Below, one piece after another: positions 39,955 to 48,207 of a stretch of 64,000 nt of DNA. The stretch is from Mesorhizobium shangrilense. Lineage in GTDB: Bacteria > Pseudomonadota > Alphaproteobacteria > Rhizobiales > Rhizobiaceae. Below the pieces are notes generated by a model that made no database searches, had not been told where the DNA came from, and saw nothing but the letters and a program-made list of their open reading frames with translations. The DNA lies in assembly GCF_040537815.1 (NCBI RefSeq), contig NZ_JBEWSZ010000001.1, positions 682,001 through 746,000 on the forward strand. The letters are read 5' to 3'. Position numbers and translations under genes: made by a program. The first letter of the stretch is position 1. Each line of letters starts with the position of its first letter.

Positions 39955-41130
39955 TCAGGAAATGACCGGCAACTCTCGCGGTGCCCTTTTGGTCAAAAGC
40001 CTTGCCCCTTCAACGGTGATGACCACGTTTTCCTCGTGGACGATCATCTTGCCAGGCGCGTATTCCATCCCAGGTTCGATAGTGAGCACCATGCCCTCGC
40101 GAATGACGGTGTTGTCGCCAGGCATGTGAGACGGTGGTTCGGTAAGCTGCAGCCCAAGGCCATGACCAAGGCGGCCGACATTGTTGCCGATCGAGCCGGC
40201 GTCCTGGACGATTTTCGCCATGGTCCGCCAGACATCCTCGGTGGTGTTGCCGGGGCGGGCAGCCGTGATCCCGGCCTCGGTTGCGTCCCACACCGCCTCA
40301 TGGGCACGGCGCGCGGCGTCCGAGACCTTTCCGATCGCATAATTGCGGTCGAAATCGCAGAAATAGCCGTCATAGGTCGAGCCCGTATCGAGGAACAGGA
40401 TGTCGCCCTCGACCAGGGTGCGGTCATGCGGCCCGCAGACGATCTGCGGCACGCCGCCAGGACCGGAAATCGCCGGCAGGAAGGGCGTTGCGTCGGCGCC
40501 GCGCTCGGCAATGTCGATGCGCAGCCTGCGGCAGGCCTCGCGCTCATTGTCGCCAATCCGCACCTTGCCAGGCAGGGCTTCGTAGGCGTCGCTGGCGATC
40601 TGGCAGATATGGTGGATATGGGCGACCTCGGCCTCGGTCTTGACCATGCGGATGTCCCAGATGCAGGGCGAGCCGTTGGTGACCTCGACAGGCAGACGCT
40701 CGCGCAGCGCGAGAAATTCGATGACCGGCATGCGGATGGTCATTTCCCGGCCAAGTTCGGCGCCGATCCGGCCATGGCGCCGCGGCAGCGCCGAAATCAC
40801 CCCGGCCAGCAGTGACAGGCCATCGTCGGCCGGCATCGGCGCCGGCCAGGTGCGGATGTCCTTGATCCAGGTCAGCGCCATTTCGGGCGCTCCGATTTCG
40901 GGGATGACGGCAATCGGCAGGCCAGTCACGGGAACGACCAGGAACCACGGCCGGGTCGGGCTTTCCCAGAACTGTGAATCGAAGCCGGTGAAATAGCGGA
41001 TGTTGTGCGGCGTCGTCAGCAGCAGCCCGTCCAGTTGATACTGCGCCATGATGGTCTGCGCGCGTGCCAGCCGCCGTTCGAATTCGGCGGGACTGAAGCC
41101 ACGTTTGGGGGCGGTGAGGCGAGGGGCCAT
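39955..41130 (-). CDS. M24 family metallohydrolase (creatinase/ectoine hydrolase-like)
   Basis: This 391-residue protein has a creatinase-type N domain (TTPHNIRYFTGFDSQFWES) and a pita-bread catalytic domain. Metal-ligand positions are present: LDTGSTYDGYFCDFDRN (Asp, Asp), LGHGLGLQLTEPPS (His), TIEPGMEY (Glu), HEENVVIT (Glu). I start at ATG 41130. The family includes prolidases, creatinase and ectoine hydrolase (DoeA), all cleaving C-N bonds next to cyclic or guanidino groups. In this cluster, with an amidohydrolase and diaminopropionate lyase, it more likely opens a small cyclic or N-substituted amino acid than cleaves peptides; this is inference. Confidence 0.88.
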   Translation of the reverse strand: MAPRLTAPKRGFSPAEFERRLARAQTIMAQYQLDGLLLTTPHNIRYFTGFDSQFWESPTRPWFLVVPVTGLPIAVIPEIGAPEMALTWIKDIRTWPAPMPADDGLSLLAGVISALPRRHGRIGAELGREMTIRMPVIEFLALRERLPVEVTNGSPCIWDIRMVKTEAEVAHIHHICQIASDAYEALPGKVRIGDNEREACRRLRIDIAERGADATPFLPAISGPGGVPQIVCGPHDRTLVEGDILFLDTGSTYDGYFCDFDRNYAIGKVSDAARRAHEAVWDATEAGITAARPGNTTEDVWRTMAKIVQDAGSIGNNVGRLGHGLGLQLTEPPSHMPGDNTVIREGMVLTIEPGMEYAPGKMIVHEENVVITVEGARLLTKRAPRELPVIS

Positions 41131-41131
41131 T

Positions 41132-42445
41132 TCAGAGTCCTTGTTTGAAGTGTGGTGAGGATGCCGCGGGATCGGCTTCGGCCAGATCGCGGACCAGGCC
41201 GGCAAGAAGATTGGCCGCGGCAATGATGTCGTCGTCGTCCGTATGCTCCGCCGGGCTGTGGCTGATCCCGTCGCGGCTTGGCGCGAACAGCATCAGCGTC
41301 GGGCAGCGGGCGGCGAGCATCTGCGCATCATGGGACGCACCCGAGACAAGCCGGCGGTACGCAATTCCTCCGCGTTCGGCGAGCGCGCCGGCTCGCGCGA
41401 CAAGCGCATCGTCGAAACGCACCGGGCTCGATTGCGACATGCGCCGGATCTCGATCGTCACGCCGTGATCGGCTTCCGCCCTGGCGATGGCGAAGCGGAG
41501 CTGGTTTTCGGCATTGTCGAGCAGCCGCTCGTCCGGGTCGCGCAGATCGACCGTGAAGACGGCATGTTCGGGTACGCTGTTGATGGAGCCCGATACGATC
41601 GACATCGTGCCGGCGGTGGCGACCAGGGGAATCTTCTGGTCGCGGGATCTGCGTGCCAGGTCGGCGACGAGACTGGCCGCGGCAACACCGGCATCGCGGC
41701 GCATGGCCATCGGGGTCGTTCCCGCGTGGTTCGCGGCGCCATGGACCTGCACCTCCAGCCACCGGCAGCCCTGCACGCCTTCGACGATGCCGATCGCGAC
41801 GTTCTCGCTCCAGAGAACCGGTCCCTGCTCGATATGCAATTCGACATAGGCCGAAGGCAATGACGGCGGCGTACCGAACGGCCTGCTTTCAGGCATCCGG
41901 CCCAACGCTTCCGTGACCGACTGGCCGTCCGCGTCGGTGGCGGCGAGGGCCTGGGCCAATGCCAGTTCCCCGGTGAAGACCCTCGATCCCATCAGATCGG
42001 GCGAAAAGCGCGCGCCTTCCTCATTGGCGAAGGCGGCGACCACGATCGGGCGACGTGGCACGATGCCGGCTTCCGCCAGGGAGAGGAGCGTCTCCAGCCC
42101 CGCCAGCACGCCAAGACAGCCGTCGAGATGGCCGGCATTGACGACTGTGTCTATATGCGAGCCGACCATGATTGGCGCGGCGGCGTCGTCGCAACCGCGA
42201 AGGGTGCCGAAGATATTGCCAATGGGGTCCACGCAAACCGAAAGACCTGCCTCGCGCATCCATGCCAGGAGAAGTTCGCGTGCTTGCCCGTCCTGCGGCG
42301 AGTAGGCGAGGCGCGTGCGCCCGCCCGCGGCCGAATTGCCGATCTGGCCAAGCGCTTCGAGATTGCGCAACAGGCGTCGACCATCGATGAGCGTCGCCTC
42401 TTCGCTGCTCGTGGCGGATGACTTTGTGCCGAGTGCGCCCGTCAT
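41132..42445 (-). CDS. M20-type N-carbamoyl/N-acyl amino acid amidohydrolase
   Basis: The 437-residue protein belongs to the hydantoinase/carbamoylase branch of the M20 metallopeptidases, which includes N-carbamoyl-L-amino acid hydrolase, beta-ureidopropionase and allantoate amidohydrolase. Zinc ligands are visible: GSHIDTV (His97), GHLDG (Asp108), ANEEGARF (Glu142/143), YVELHIEQGP and a late SHSPAE. The dimerisation part carries the substrate-contact motifs NHAGTTPM and SINSVPE. Its ATG overlaps the diaminopropionate lyase stop by four bases, so both are co-translated. It should free an amino group blocked by a carbamoyl or acyl group. Confidence 0.9.
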   Translation of the reverse strand: MTGALGTKSSATSSEEATLIDGRRLLRNLEALGQIGNSAAGGRTRLAYSPQDGQARELLLAWMREAGLSVCVDPIGNIFGTLRGCDDAAAPIMVGSHIDTVVNAGHLDGCLGVLAGLETLLSLAEAGIVPRRPIVVAAFANEEGARFSPDLMGSRVFTGELALAQALAATDADGQSVTEALGRMPESRPFGTPPSLPSAYVELHIEQGPVLWSENVAIGIVEGVQGCRWLEVQVHGAANHAGTTPMAMRRDAGVAAASLVADLARRSRDQKIPLVATAGTMSIVSGSINSVPEHAVFTVDLRDPDERLLDNAENQLRFAIARAEADHGVTIEIRRMSQSSPVRFDDALVARAGALAERGGIAYRRLVSGASHDAQMLAARCPTLMLFAPSRDGISHSPAEHTDDDDIIAAANLLAGLVRDLAEADPAASSPHFKQGL

Positions 42446-43647
42446 TTGACGGCATCCGCAGCGACCGGAGTGCCGACGATCGCTTCATATGAGGCGGGAT
42501 CGGTCGCGGTTTCGGTGTTGATGACGAGCACGCGGCTTTGCGGGCCGAGCCCAAGGGCCTCGCGCTGGACGGCATCGCGGGTCGCGGCGATCAGGCCGGC
42601 AAGGCCGGCCGCACCGCTCTCGCCGGCAACGACAAGTGGATCGCCCCCACGCGGCCGTGCCAACATGCGCATGGCCTCCATCGCGGCTTCTTCCGGTATG
42701 CTCTGGAACTGGTCCGCGCAGCTGCGCAGAATACGCCAGGCGACGAGCGACGGCTGATAGCATTCCAGCATTGCCATGATCGTCGGTTCGCCCTGGGCGA
42801 TACGCAGGATCTCGCCGTGCCGGAAGCTTTCCAGCAGGCATGCGGCCCGATCTGGCTCGACGATGATGAATTTCGACCGGGAGGAACCCAGCCTGTCGGT
42901 CAGGAAACAGGCGATCGCGGCAGCGAAGCCGCCAACGCCAGCCTGCAGGAAAACATGCGTCGGGCTGCCCTCGCCATAGTCGGCGATCTGTTGCAACGCT
43001 TCCTCGGCGAGGATCGTATAGCCCTGCGCGACAAGGCCCGGCGTTTCCTCGTAGCCCGGCCAGGAGGTGTCGGAAACGACCAGCCATCCGCGCTCGTTGC
43101 AGACGCGCAGCGCCTCATCGACGGAATCGTCATAGGTGCCGGCGACGCGTACGACCTCGTCGGCGTAAGAACGGATGGCGTCGGTGCGCGCGGCGCTGAC
43201 GCCGGCATGGATGAAAATGACGGAACGGCAGCCCATCAGCCGGGCGCCGGCGGCGACGGATCGCCCGTGGTTGCCGTCGGTGGCGCAGCCGACCGTCAGT
43301 TCGGCGGCAATCTCCCGGGCACGCGGCGTCAGCAATTCCGCGACCGCGACGCTCCGGCCAAGGCGCCGCTCGATGTGCCTGTGGACCAGCCGCATCACCG
43401 CATAGGCGCCGCCAAGGGCCTTGAAGCTGCCGAGGCCAAGACGCGCCCCTTCATCCTTGACGAACAGGCAACCGATGCCAAGCCTGCTGGCAAGATCGGG
43501 CATCGGCAGGGTCGGCGTGACCGCGAATTCAGGCCACAGGGACAGATAGGGCCGCACCTGTGCGGGGGCGCTGGACCCGAGCATGGCGCGGTCGCCCTCG
43601 GTGAGGGGCGGCCGTCGCGGGTCTGTTTCGTTATTCAGCAATGCCAT
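42442..43647 (-). CDS. dpaL: 2,3-diaminopropionate ammonia-lyase
   Basis: This PLP enzyme converts 2,3-diaminopropionate to pyruvate and two ammonia. The 401 residues carry the fold-type II pattern: PLP lysine in LGSFKALGGAYA (Lys76), CATDGNHGRSVAAGA (Asp124, corresponding to the catalytic Asp known in the E. coli enzyme), DTSWPGYEETPGLVAQGY (Asp193), and QAGVGGFAAA. The DTxWxGYE segment is what separates it from threonine dehydratase. It is the first gene of a five-gene minus-strand cluster and faces an Lrp-type regulator, with a near-consensus Lrp box 21 bases before its ATG. Confidence 0.92.
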   Translation of the reverse strand: MALLNNETDPRRPPLTEGDRAMLGSSAPAQVRPYLSLWPEFAVTPTLPMPDLASRLGIGCLFVKDEGARLGLGSFKALGGAYAVMRLVHRHIERRLGRSVAVAELLTPRAREIAAELTVGCATDGNHGRSVAAGARLMGCRSVIFIHAGVSAARTDAIRSYADEVVRVAGTYDDSVDEALRVCNERGWLVVSDTSWPGYEETPGLVAQGYTILAEEALQQIADYGEGSPTHVFLQAGVGGFAAAIACFLTDRLGSSRSKFIIVEPDRAACLLESFRHGEILRIAQGEPTIMAMLECYQPSLVAWRILRSCADQFQSIPEEAAMEAMRMLARPRGGDPLVVAGESGAAGLAGLIAATRDAVQREALGLGPQSRVLVINTETATDPASYEAIVGTPVAADAVK

Positions 43648-43667
43648 CGTCGTTCTCTCGATTTCGC

Positions 43668-43682
43668 GAGAAAATTATGCTG
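43668..43682. promoter_or_regulatory. Lrp-like operator in the dpaL/regulator divergent gap
   Basis: GAGAAAATTATGCTG matches the E. coli Lrp consensus YAGHAWATTWTDCTR at 14 of 15 positions. It sits in the 101-bp gap between dpaL and the divergent Lrp-type gene, overlapping a small inverted repeat TCTCG/CGAGA. A likely shared operator. Confidence 0.65.
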
Positions 43683-43748
43683 GCGTGCCCGGGAAAGGCT
43701 CTCTAATTTTGGGTCAATGGTGCAAATCTTTCTTGAGGGCATAGCTCA

Positions 43749-44228
43749 ATGCGCAAAACCGTCTCTGTTTCACTCGATGAGTTCGACCGCAAGATTCTCG
43801 ACGCCGTCCAGGACGACAATCTCAGCCCGTTGCGCCTGATCGCCGACAAGGTCGGATTGTCGGTGCCGGCGGTGGCCAGGCGACTGCAGCGTCTGCGCGA
43901 GACCGGGGTGATCGAGAAAGACATCAGTGTCGTTGACCAGGATCTCGTCGGCCGGCCGCTGACGCTGATCGTGGAGGTGACCTCGGAGAGCGAGCGGCTG
44001 GAGCTGCTCGACGCCATGCGCGAGCGCTTCCGGGCCTGCCCGCAAATCCAGCAGTGCTACTACGTGACCGGGCAGGTGGATTTCATGCTGGTCTTCAATG
44101 TCCGCGACATGGAGGAATATACGGCGCTGACCCGGCAGATTTTCTTCGAGGGCGGCAATGTCGAGAGTTTTCGCACCTTCGTCGTCATGGACCGTGTCAA
44201 GACCGGCATGCGAACGGTGGTTGGGTAG
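43749..44228 (+). CDS. Lrp/AsnC family transcriptional regulator
   Basis: The 159-residue protein has an N-terminal winged helix (LDEFDRKILDAVQDDNLSPL, then GLSVPAVARRLQRLRETGVIEKDI) and a C-terminal RAM ligand-binding domain (CYYVTGQVDFMLVFNVRDMEEYTALT). These regulators form dimers to hexadecamers and respond to amino acids. It is divergent from the dpaL cluster with an Lrp-like site between them, so it probably controls that cluster, with the pathway substrate or an intermediate as ligand. That assignment is inference from position. Confidence 0.92.
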   Translation: MRKTVSVSLDEFDRKILDAVQDDNLSPLRLIADKVGLSVPAVARRLQRLRETGVIEKDISVVDQDLVGRPLTLIVEVTSESERLELLDAMRERFRACPQIQQCYYVTGQVDFMLVFNVRDMEEYTALTRQIFFEGGNVESFRTFVVMDRVKTGMRTVVG

Positions 44229-44293
44229 AGGCCTGATCCGCCGCCGCGAAAACGCTGCGACGGATCAGATTCGTTGTGCGTCGCGCCGTGGTC

Positions 44294-45613
44294 CTATGTT
44301 GGGTTGTCGAGCGTGAAGAGGTCGCTCTCCTCGTCATAGGCGAAGTATTCGGCGTAGCGGGCCCAGCTGATCACCGCGCGCACCGTCTGGTCCGCGTATT
44401 CCTCGGACATGTGGTCCTCAAGCTCGTCGCGGAAGCGGCGGGCGGGGGCCTTGTGGCCGGCGCGTTCGTCGAGCACGCGGCGGATATGGCCGGCGAGCGG
44501 CACATAGGTCGCCAGCTGCTGCGCGAACAGCTGCTTGCGCGCGTCGACCTCGCTTTCGGCGAAGCGCTTGCCGGCTGGCGTCAGCTGGATATCGCCTTCC
44601 GCGAGCTCCGCGAAGCGCAGCAGTTGCAGCGTTTCTGCGATCGGGAACAGATCGTCGATCTCGAGCTGCAGGCTGGCGGCGAGCGGCGGCAGGTCGGCGT
44701 GCCCGTTGTAGGGCGGCGCGGCGACAGCCTCCATCAGGCCGGCGAGCAGGTTGGTCGAGACGCGCGGCAGGATCATGGCGATGCCGGTACCGGGGAAGAC
44801 GCCGTCGCGGGCAGGGCCGCCGGGACCCTTCCGGGCCGTCATGCGCGAATAGATGTCCTCGACCAGCGCCCGGAAGGCGGGGTCCAGCCGGTTGCGCGGC
44901 TGCGGCAGCTCGATGCGCAGTTCGGCGACGACGCGACCGGGATTGGACGAGAAGATCAGCACGCGGTCGCACATCAGCACGGCTTCCTCGATGTTGTGCG
45001 TCACCATCAGTATCGCCTCGATCGGCATGCGGCCTTCCGACCAGAGGTCGAGCAGGTCGGTGCGCAGCGTTTCGGCGGTCAGCACGTCGAGTGCCGAGAA
45101 CGGCTCGTCCATCAGCAGCACTTTTGGATGCACCACCAGGGCGCGGGCGAGCCCAACGCGCTGGCGCATGCCGCCCGAAAGCTCCTTGGGATAGGCGCTT
45201 TCGAAGCCGTCGAGGCCGATCAGGTCGATGGCCGAAAGCGCGCGCTTGCGGCGTTCGGCCGGCGAGACCCCTTGCGCCTCAAGTCCCAGCTCGACATTCT
45301 CCAGCACGGTCAGCCAGGGAAACAGCGCAAAGCTCTGGAACACCATGGCAATGCCGTCCGGCGTACCGGTGACGGCCTTGCCCTCGAAGGTGACCGAACC
45401 CTGGCTGGGGCGGATGAGGCCGGCAATCGAGCGCAGCAGTGTGGACTTGCCCGAGCCCGAGCGGCCGAGCAGGCCGACGATTTCGCCGCATTCCAGTGAA
45501 AGCCCGACATTGTCGAGGACGATCAGTTTGCCCGCGCTTCCCTTGTCGTAGGTCTGGCAGACGCCGCGCACCTCGACGAGCGAGGGGTTCTTGGTGATGA
45601 TGGCTTCGTTCAT
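44294..45613 (-). CDS. NitT/TauT-type ABC ATPase with C-terminal AAA-associated domain
   Basis: The 439-residue protein is an ABC ATPase with an extra domain. The first 260 residues have Walker A GRSGSGKST, a Q loop FQSFALFPW, signature LSGGMRQRVGLARAL and Walker B VLLMDEPFSALD, the style of nitrate/sulfonate/bicarbonate importers. From about residue 280 follows the AAA-associated C-terminal domain (FPGTGIAMILPRVSTNLLAGLMEAV), which looks like a winged-helix fold and ends in an acidic tail. The start is ATG 45613. It is 23 bp from the upstream double permease gene. No binding protein is encoded nearby. Confidence 0.92.
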   Translation of the reverse strand: MNEAIITKNPSLVEVRGVCQTYDKGSAGKLIVLDNVGLSLECGEIVGLLGRSGSGKSTLLRSIAGLIRPSQGSVTFEGKAVTGTPDGIAMVFQSFALFPWLTVLENVELGLEAQGVSPAERRKRALSAIDLIGLDGFESAYPKELSGGMRQRVGLARALVVHPKVLLMDEPFSALDVLTAETLRTDLLDLWSEGRMPIEAILMVTHNIEEAVLMCDRVLIFSSNPGRVVAELRIELPQPRNRLDPAFRALVEDIYSRMTARKGPGGPARDGVFPGTGIAMILPRVSTNLLAGLMEAVAAPPYNGHADLPPLAASLQLEIDDLFPIAETLQLLRFAELAEGDIQLTPAGKRFAESEVDARKQLFAQQLATYVPLAGHIRRVLDERAGHKAPARRFRDELEDHMSEEYADQTVRAVISWARYAEYFAYDEESDLFTLDNPT

Positions 45614-45636
45614 GATCAGTCTCCTGAAATGTCGGG

Positions 45637-47397
45637 TCAGTCGAGCCGCATGCGGCGTTCGGCGAAGACGTAGAGGGGGCGCCACAGGACGCGGTTGAAG
45701 AGCGTCACCAGAAGCGACATGACGGCGATGCCGAGGACGACGCGCGGGAAATCCCCCGCATCGGTCGCCTTGGCGATGTATGAGCCGAGGCCGAATGCCT
45801 CGAGCTTGGTGTTGCCCCAGCTTGCTACCTCGGCGACGATGGAGGCATTCCACGAACCGCCCGAGGCGGTCAGCGCGCCGGTGATGTAGTAGGGGAAGAT
45901 GCCCGGCAGCATGACGTTCTTCCACCACGACCAGGACCGTATCTTGAAGACGCCGGCAGCCTCCTTGAGATCGGAAGGGAAGGCACTGGCGCCCGCGATC
46001 ACGTTGAACAGGATGTACCACTGCGTGCCCAGCACCATCAGCGGTGACAGCCAGATGGTGGGATTGGCCCCGGTGGCGACGATCGCCACGACGGCGAACG
46101 GAAACAGCACGTTGGCCGGGAACGCGGCGAGAAACTGCGCCAGCGGCTGGACGCGCTCGGCAACCGCCGGCCGCAGCCCGATCCACACGCCGATCGGCAC
46201 CCAGATCAGACTTGCGATGGCAATCAGGATGACCACCCGCAGCAACGTGACCAGACCGCCGCTGAAGGCTTCGACGACATCGCTCCAGCCGAGCGTCTCG
46301 CGCAGGTAGAATAGCACCTGGGTCGCGCCCCAGATGGCGACCACGATCACCAGCGCCAGCCATAGATAGTCGATGATCCGCGAGATCCGCTGATTGGCGG
46401 CCGTCGGCTCCGACGCGGCGCGCGCGCCCCGGCGCAGCCGCAGCATCATGGTCTGCCGCCAGACCCAGGAGAAGGGCAGGGTGAAGGTCCTGACCAGATG
46501 GGCACGGCGCAGGATGTCGTAGACCCAGGAACGGGGTTTTTCCTGGCTGGCGGTCTGTTCGAAGCGGAACTTGTCGGCCCAGGCGACGACCGGGCGGAAC
46601 AGCAGCTGGTCATAGAGCAGGATGAGGATACCCATGGCCAGGACGGCCCAGGCTACGGCTTTGAAGTCCTGCTTGTCGATGGCCAGTGCCAGCCACGAGC
46701 CGATGCCGGGCAGCTGCACGGTGGTGTTGCCGACGGTGATGGCCTCGGAGGCGACGACGAAGAACCAGCCGCCGGACATCGACATCATCGTGTTCCAGAT
46801 GAGGCCGGGGGCCGCGAACGGCGCCTCGAGCCGCCAGAACCGCTGCCAGGCCGACAGGCCGAAGCCACGGCTGACCTCGTCGAGATCGTGCGGCACGGTG
46901 CGCAGCGACTGGTAGAATGAGAACGCCATGTTCCAGGCCTGGGCGGTGAAGATCGCGAAGATCGACGCGCATTCGGCGCCGAGCTGGCTGCCGGGGAACA
47001 GGCCGAGGAAGAACGTCACCGTGAAGGTCAGGAAGCCCAGCACCGGCACCGACTGGAGGATGTCGAGCGCGGGGATGATGACCATTTCGGCGCGACGGCT
47101 CTTGGCCGCCAGCGTCGCCACCGTGAAGGTGAAGATGAGCGAGACGATGATTGCCGCGAACATGCGCAGCGTGGTGCGCAGCGCGTATTCCGGCAAATTG
47201 GCGATGTCGAGCGTCACCGGCGAGGTCGAAAGCAGTTCGCTGGGCGCGCGCATGTCGGCCGCGCCACGCGCCAGCAGCACGATCAATGCCGCCAGGATCG
47301 CGAATGCGATGAGATCATAGACATTGGGCGCGCTGCGGCGGCGGGCGAGCGCTGCGGCGTCGCTGCGCGAGGAGCTGTTGTGTGGCTGGAAAATCAT
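45637..47397 (-). CDS. Two-domain (duplicated) ABC permease
   Basis: The 586-residue protein contains two BPD-type permease units in tandem, each with five to six membrane segments and an EAA-type loop: SRGFGLSAWQRFWRLEAPFAAPGLIWN in the first half and AAGVFKIRSWSWWKNVMLPGIFPYYITG in the second. A single chain therefore supplies the whole membrane channel for the ATPase at 44294-45613. I start at ATG 47397. The substrate is unknown; NitT/TauT relatives carry anions, but the lack of a binding-protein gene is unusual for an importer. A small gene and repeats lie upstream. Confidence 0.92.
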   Translation of the reverse strand: MIFQPHNSSSRSDAAALARRRSAPNVYDLIAFAILAALIVLLARGAADMRAPSELLSTSPVTLDIANLPEYALRTTLRMFAAIIVSLIFTFTVATLAAKSRRAEMVIIPALDILQSVPVLGFLTFTVTFFLGLFPGSQLGAECASIFAIFTAQAWNMAFSFYQSLRTVPHDLDEVSRGFGLSAWQRFWRLEAPFAAPGLIWNTMMSMSGGWFFVVASEAITVGNTTVQLPGIGSWLALAIDKQDFKAVAWAVLAMGILILLYDQLLFRPVVAWADKFRFEQTASQEKPRSWVYDILRRAHLVRTFTLPFSWVWRQTMMLRLRRGARAASEPTAANQRISRIIDYLWLALVIVVAIWGATQVLFYLRETLGWSDVVEAFSGGLVTLLRVVILIAIASLIWVPIGVWIGLRPAVAERVQPLAQFLAAFPANVLFPFAVVAIVATGANPTIWLSPLMVLGTQWYILFNVIAGASAFPSDLKEAAGVFKIRSWSWWKNVMLPGIFPYYITGALTASGGSWNASIVAEVASWGNTKLEAFGLGSYIAKATDAGDFPRVVLGIAVMSLLVTLFNRVLWRPLYVFAERRMRLD

Positions 47398-47589
47398 GAT
47401 GAGCCCCAAAATCCGGACAATGGATTATCTGTATGTTGGTGTGATGTCGGAAGCCGCCGCTGGCGCGAGGCCAGCAAACGAGTTCCGGAATGATGCCGGG
47501 TGTGCGGGAGACCGCGACCTGGGGGTGGGCGCGGCCGGCGCAGGGCTTCCATCGTCGGCGCGGAGCTTCGTCCCGCGCCGACGAAACCG

Positions 47590-47841
47590 TCAGGCTGCGA
47601 GCCGCTGGAACGCGATTCCACGACTGACGCCCTCTTCGGAAACAGGCCTCTGTTCCTGTGTCCAGCGGCATTCCAGCCGGCCACTTACCGACCCGCGGCG
47701 CCAGACGCAGACGAGCCGGGTGGGCGGCATGGTGAAGCCGGCTTTGCCTGCCAGGCCTCGCGTTGTTCCAACGGACGGCCGAGCAGTCGAAGCGGAGCGC
47801 GTGACAGGGCGCGCGCGGAAGGGGATGACGTTGGTGTTCAT
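47590..47841 (-). CDS. Small conserved-looking basic protein upstream of the ABC permease
   Basis: An 83-residue frame starts at ATG 47841 with AGAGGTGAG at ideal distance. The protein begins MNTNVIPFRARPVTRSAST and has a C-terminal motif RLVCVWRRGSVSGRLECRWT. This looks like a family of small rhizobial proteins with an N-terminal VIPFR segment and a C-terminal pair of short strands with Cys/Trp. The middle is Arg/Gly/Pro-rich. It lies in the leader of the ABC genes, same strand, 192 bp before the permease. Function unknown; it could be an independent gene or part of a regulatory leader. Confidence 0.6.
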   Translation of the reverse strand: MNTNVIPFRARPVTRSASTARPSVGTTRGLAGKAGFTMPPTRLVCVWRRGSVSGRLECRWTQEQRPVSEEGVSRGIAFQRLAA

Positions 47842-48207
47842 GGCTCACCTCTTGCGGTCCGGCACGGACGGCAAGGCGAGCCGGCAGATCGGTTATGCCC
47901 TGCCCAGGCTCGACCGGCGCCACATGCCGGAGACGATAGTTGTTGACGGGGCCAATGTCCGGACCGTGCCTGGGGCCGTATCCGGACAGCGACTAGAGTA
48001 GCTGTCCATAACCTGTTCGATCTGTGTTGATGCTTCGATCAGCCGAAGCCTCGCCGCCTTACGCCCGTCATTCCGCCGGTGTCAATACGGGCGCCGGAAT
48101 CTTAAGTATATGCCCGCTGAGTCTAAGCATACGCCGGATTCGGTGGATGTTACGCCGGCAAATCTTACTGTTGCATCGGCCCGAAAAACTGGAATCGGGG
48201 AGGCGTG
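47842..48207 (-). promoter_or_regulatory. Leader/promoter region with direct repeats upstream of the small ORF and ABC genes
   Basis: The gap holds two tandem 16-17-base repeats on the + strand, GGGGCCAATGTCCGGAC (47948-47964) and GGGGCCGTATCCGGAC (47972-47987), and next to them a hairpin GGACAGC/GCTGTCC (47984-47990 and 48001-48007). The octamer ATCCGGAC occurs again at 47411-47418, just before the permease start. A degenerate CCCGAAAAACTGGAATCGG repeat lies near 48179. It could be an operator array or a structured leader. Confidence 0.45.

Noticed and set aside
39955..43647. Ectoine/hydroxyectoine degradation cluster (doeA/doeB type)
   Set aside because: The M24 enzyme and Lrp regulator resemble that cluster, but there is no DoeB-type deacetylase, transaminase or cyclodeaminase, and the PLP enzyme carries diaminopropionate lyase motifs.
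47842..48010. Possible yybP-ykoY (manganese) or ykkC (guanidine) riboswitch in the ABC leader
   Set aside because: A CGTCAACAACTATCG stretch on the minus strand recalled the manganese type, but the other conserved boxes are missing. I report only the repeats and hairpin.
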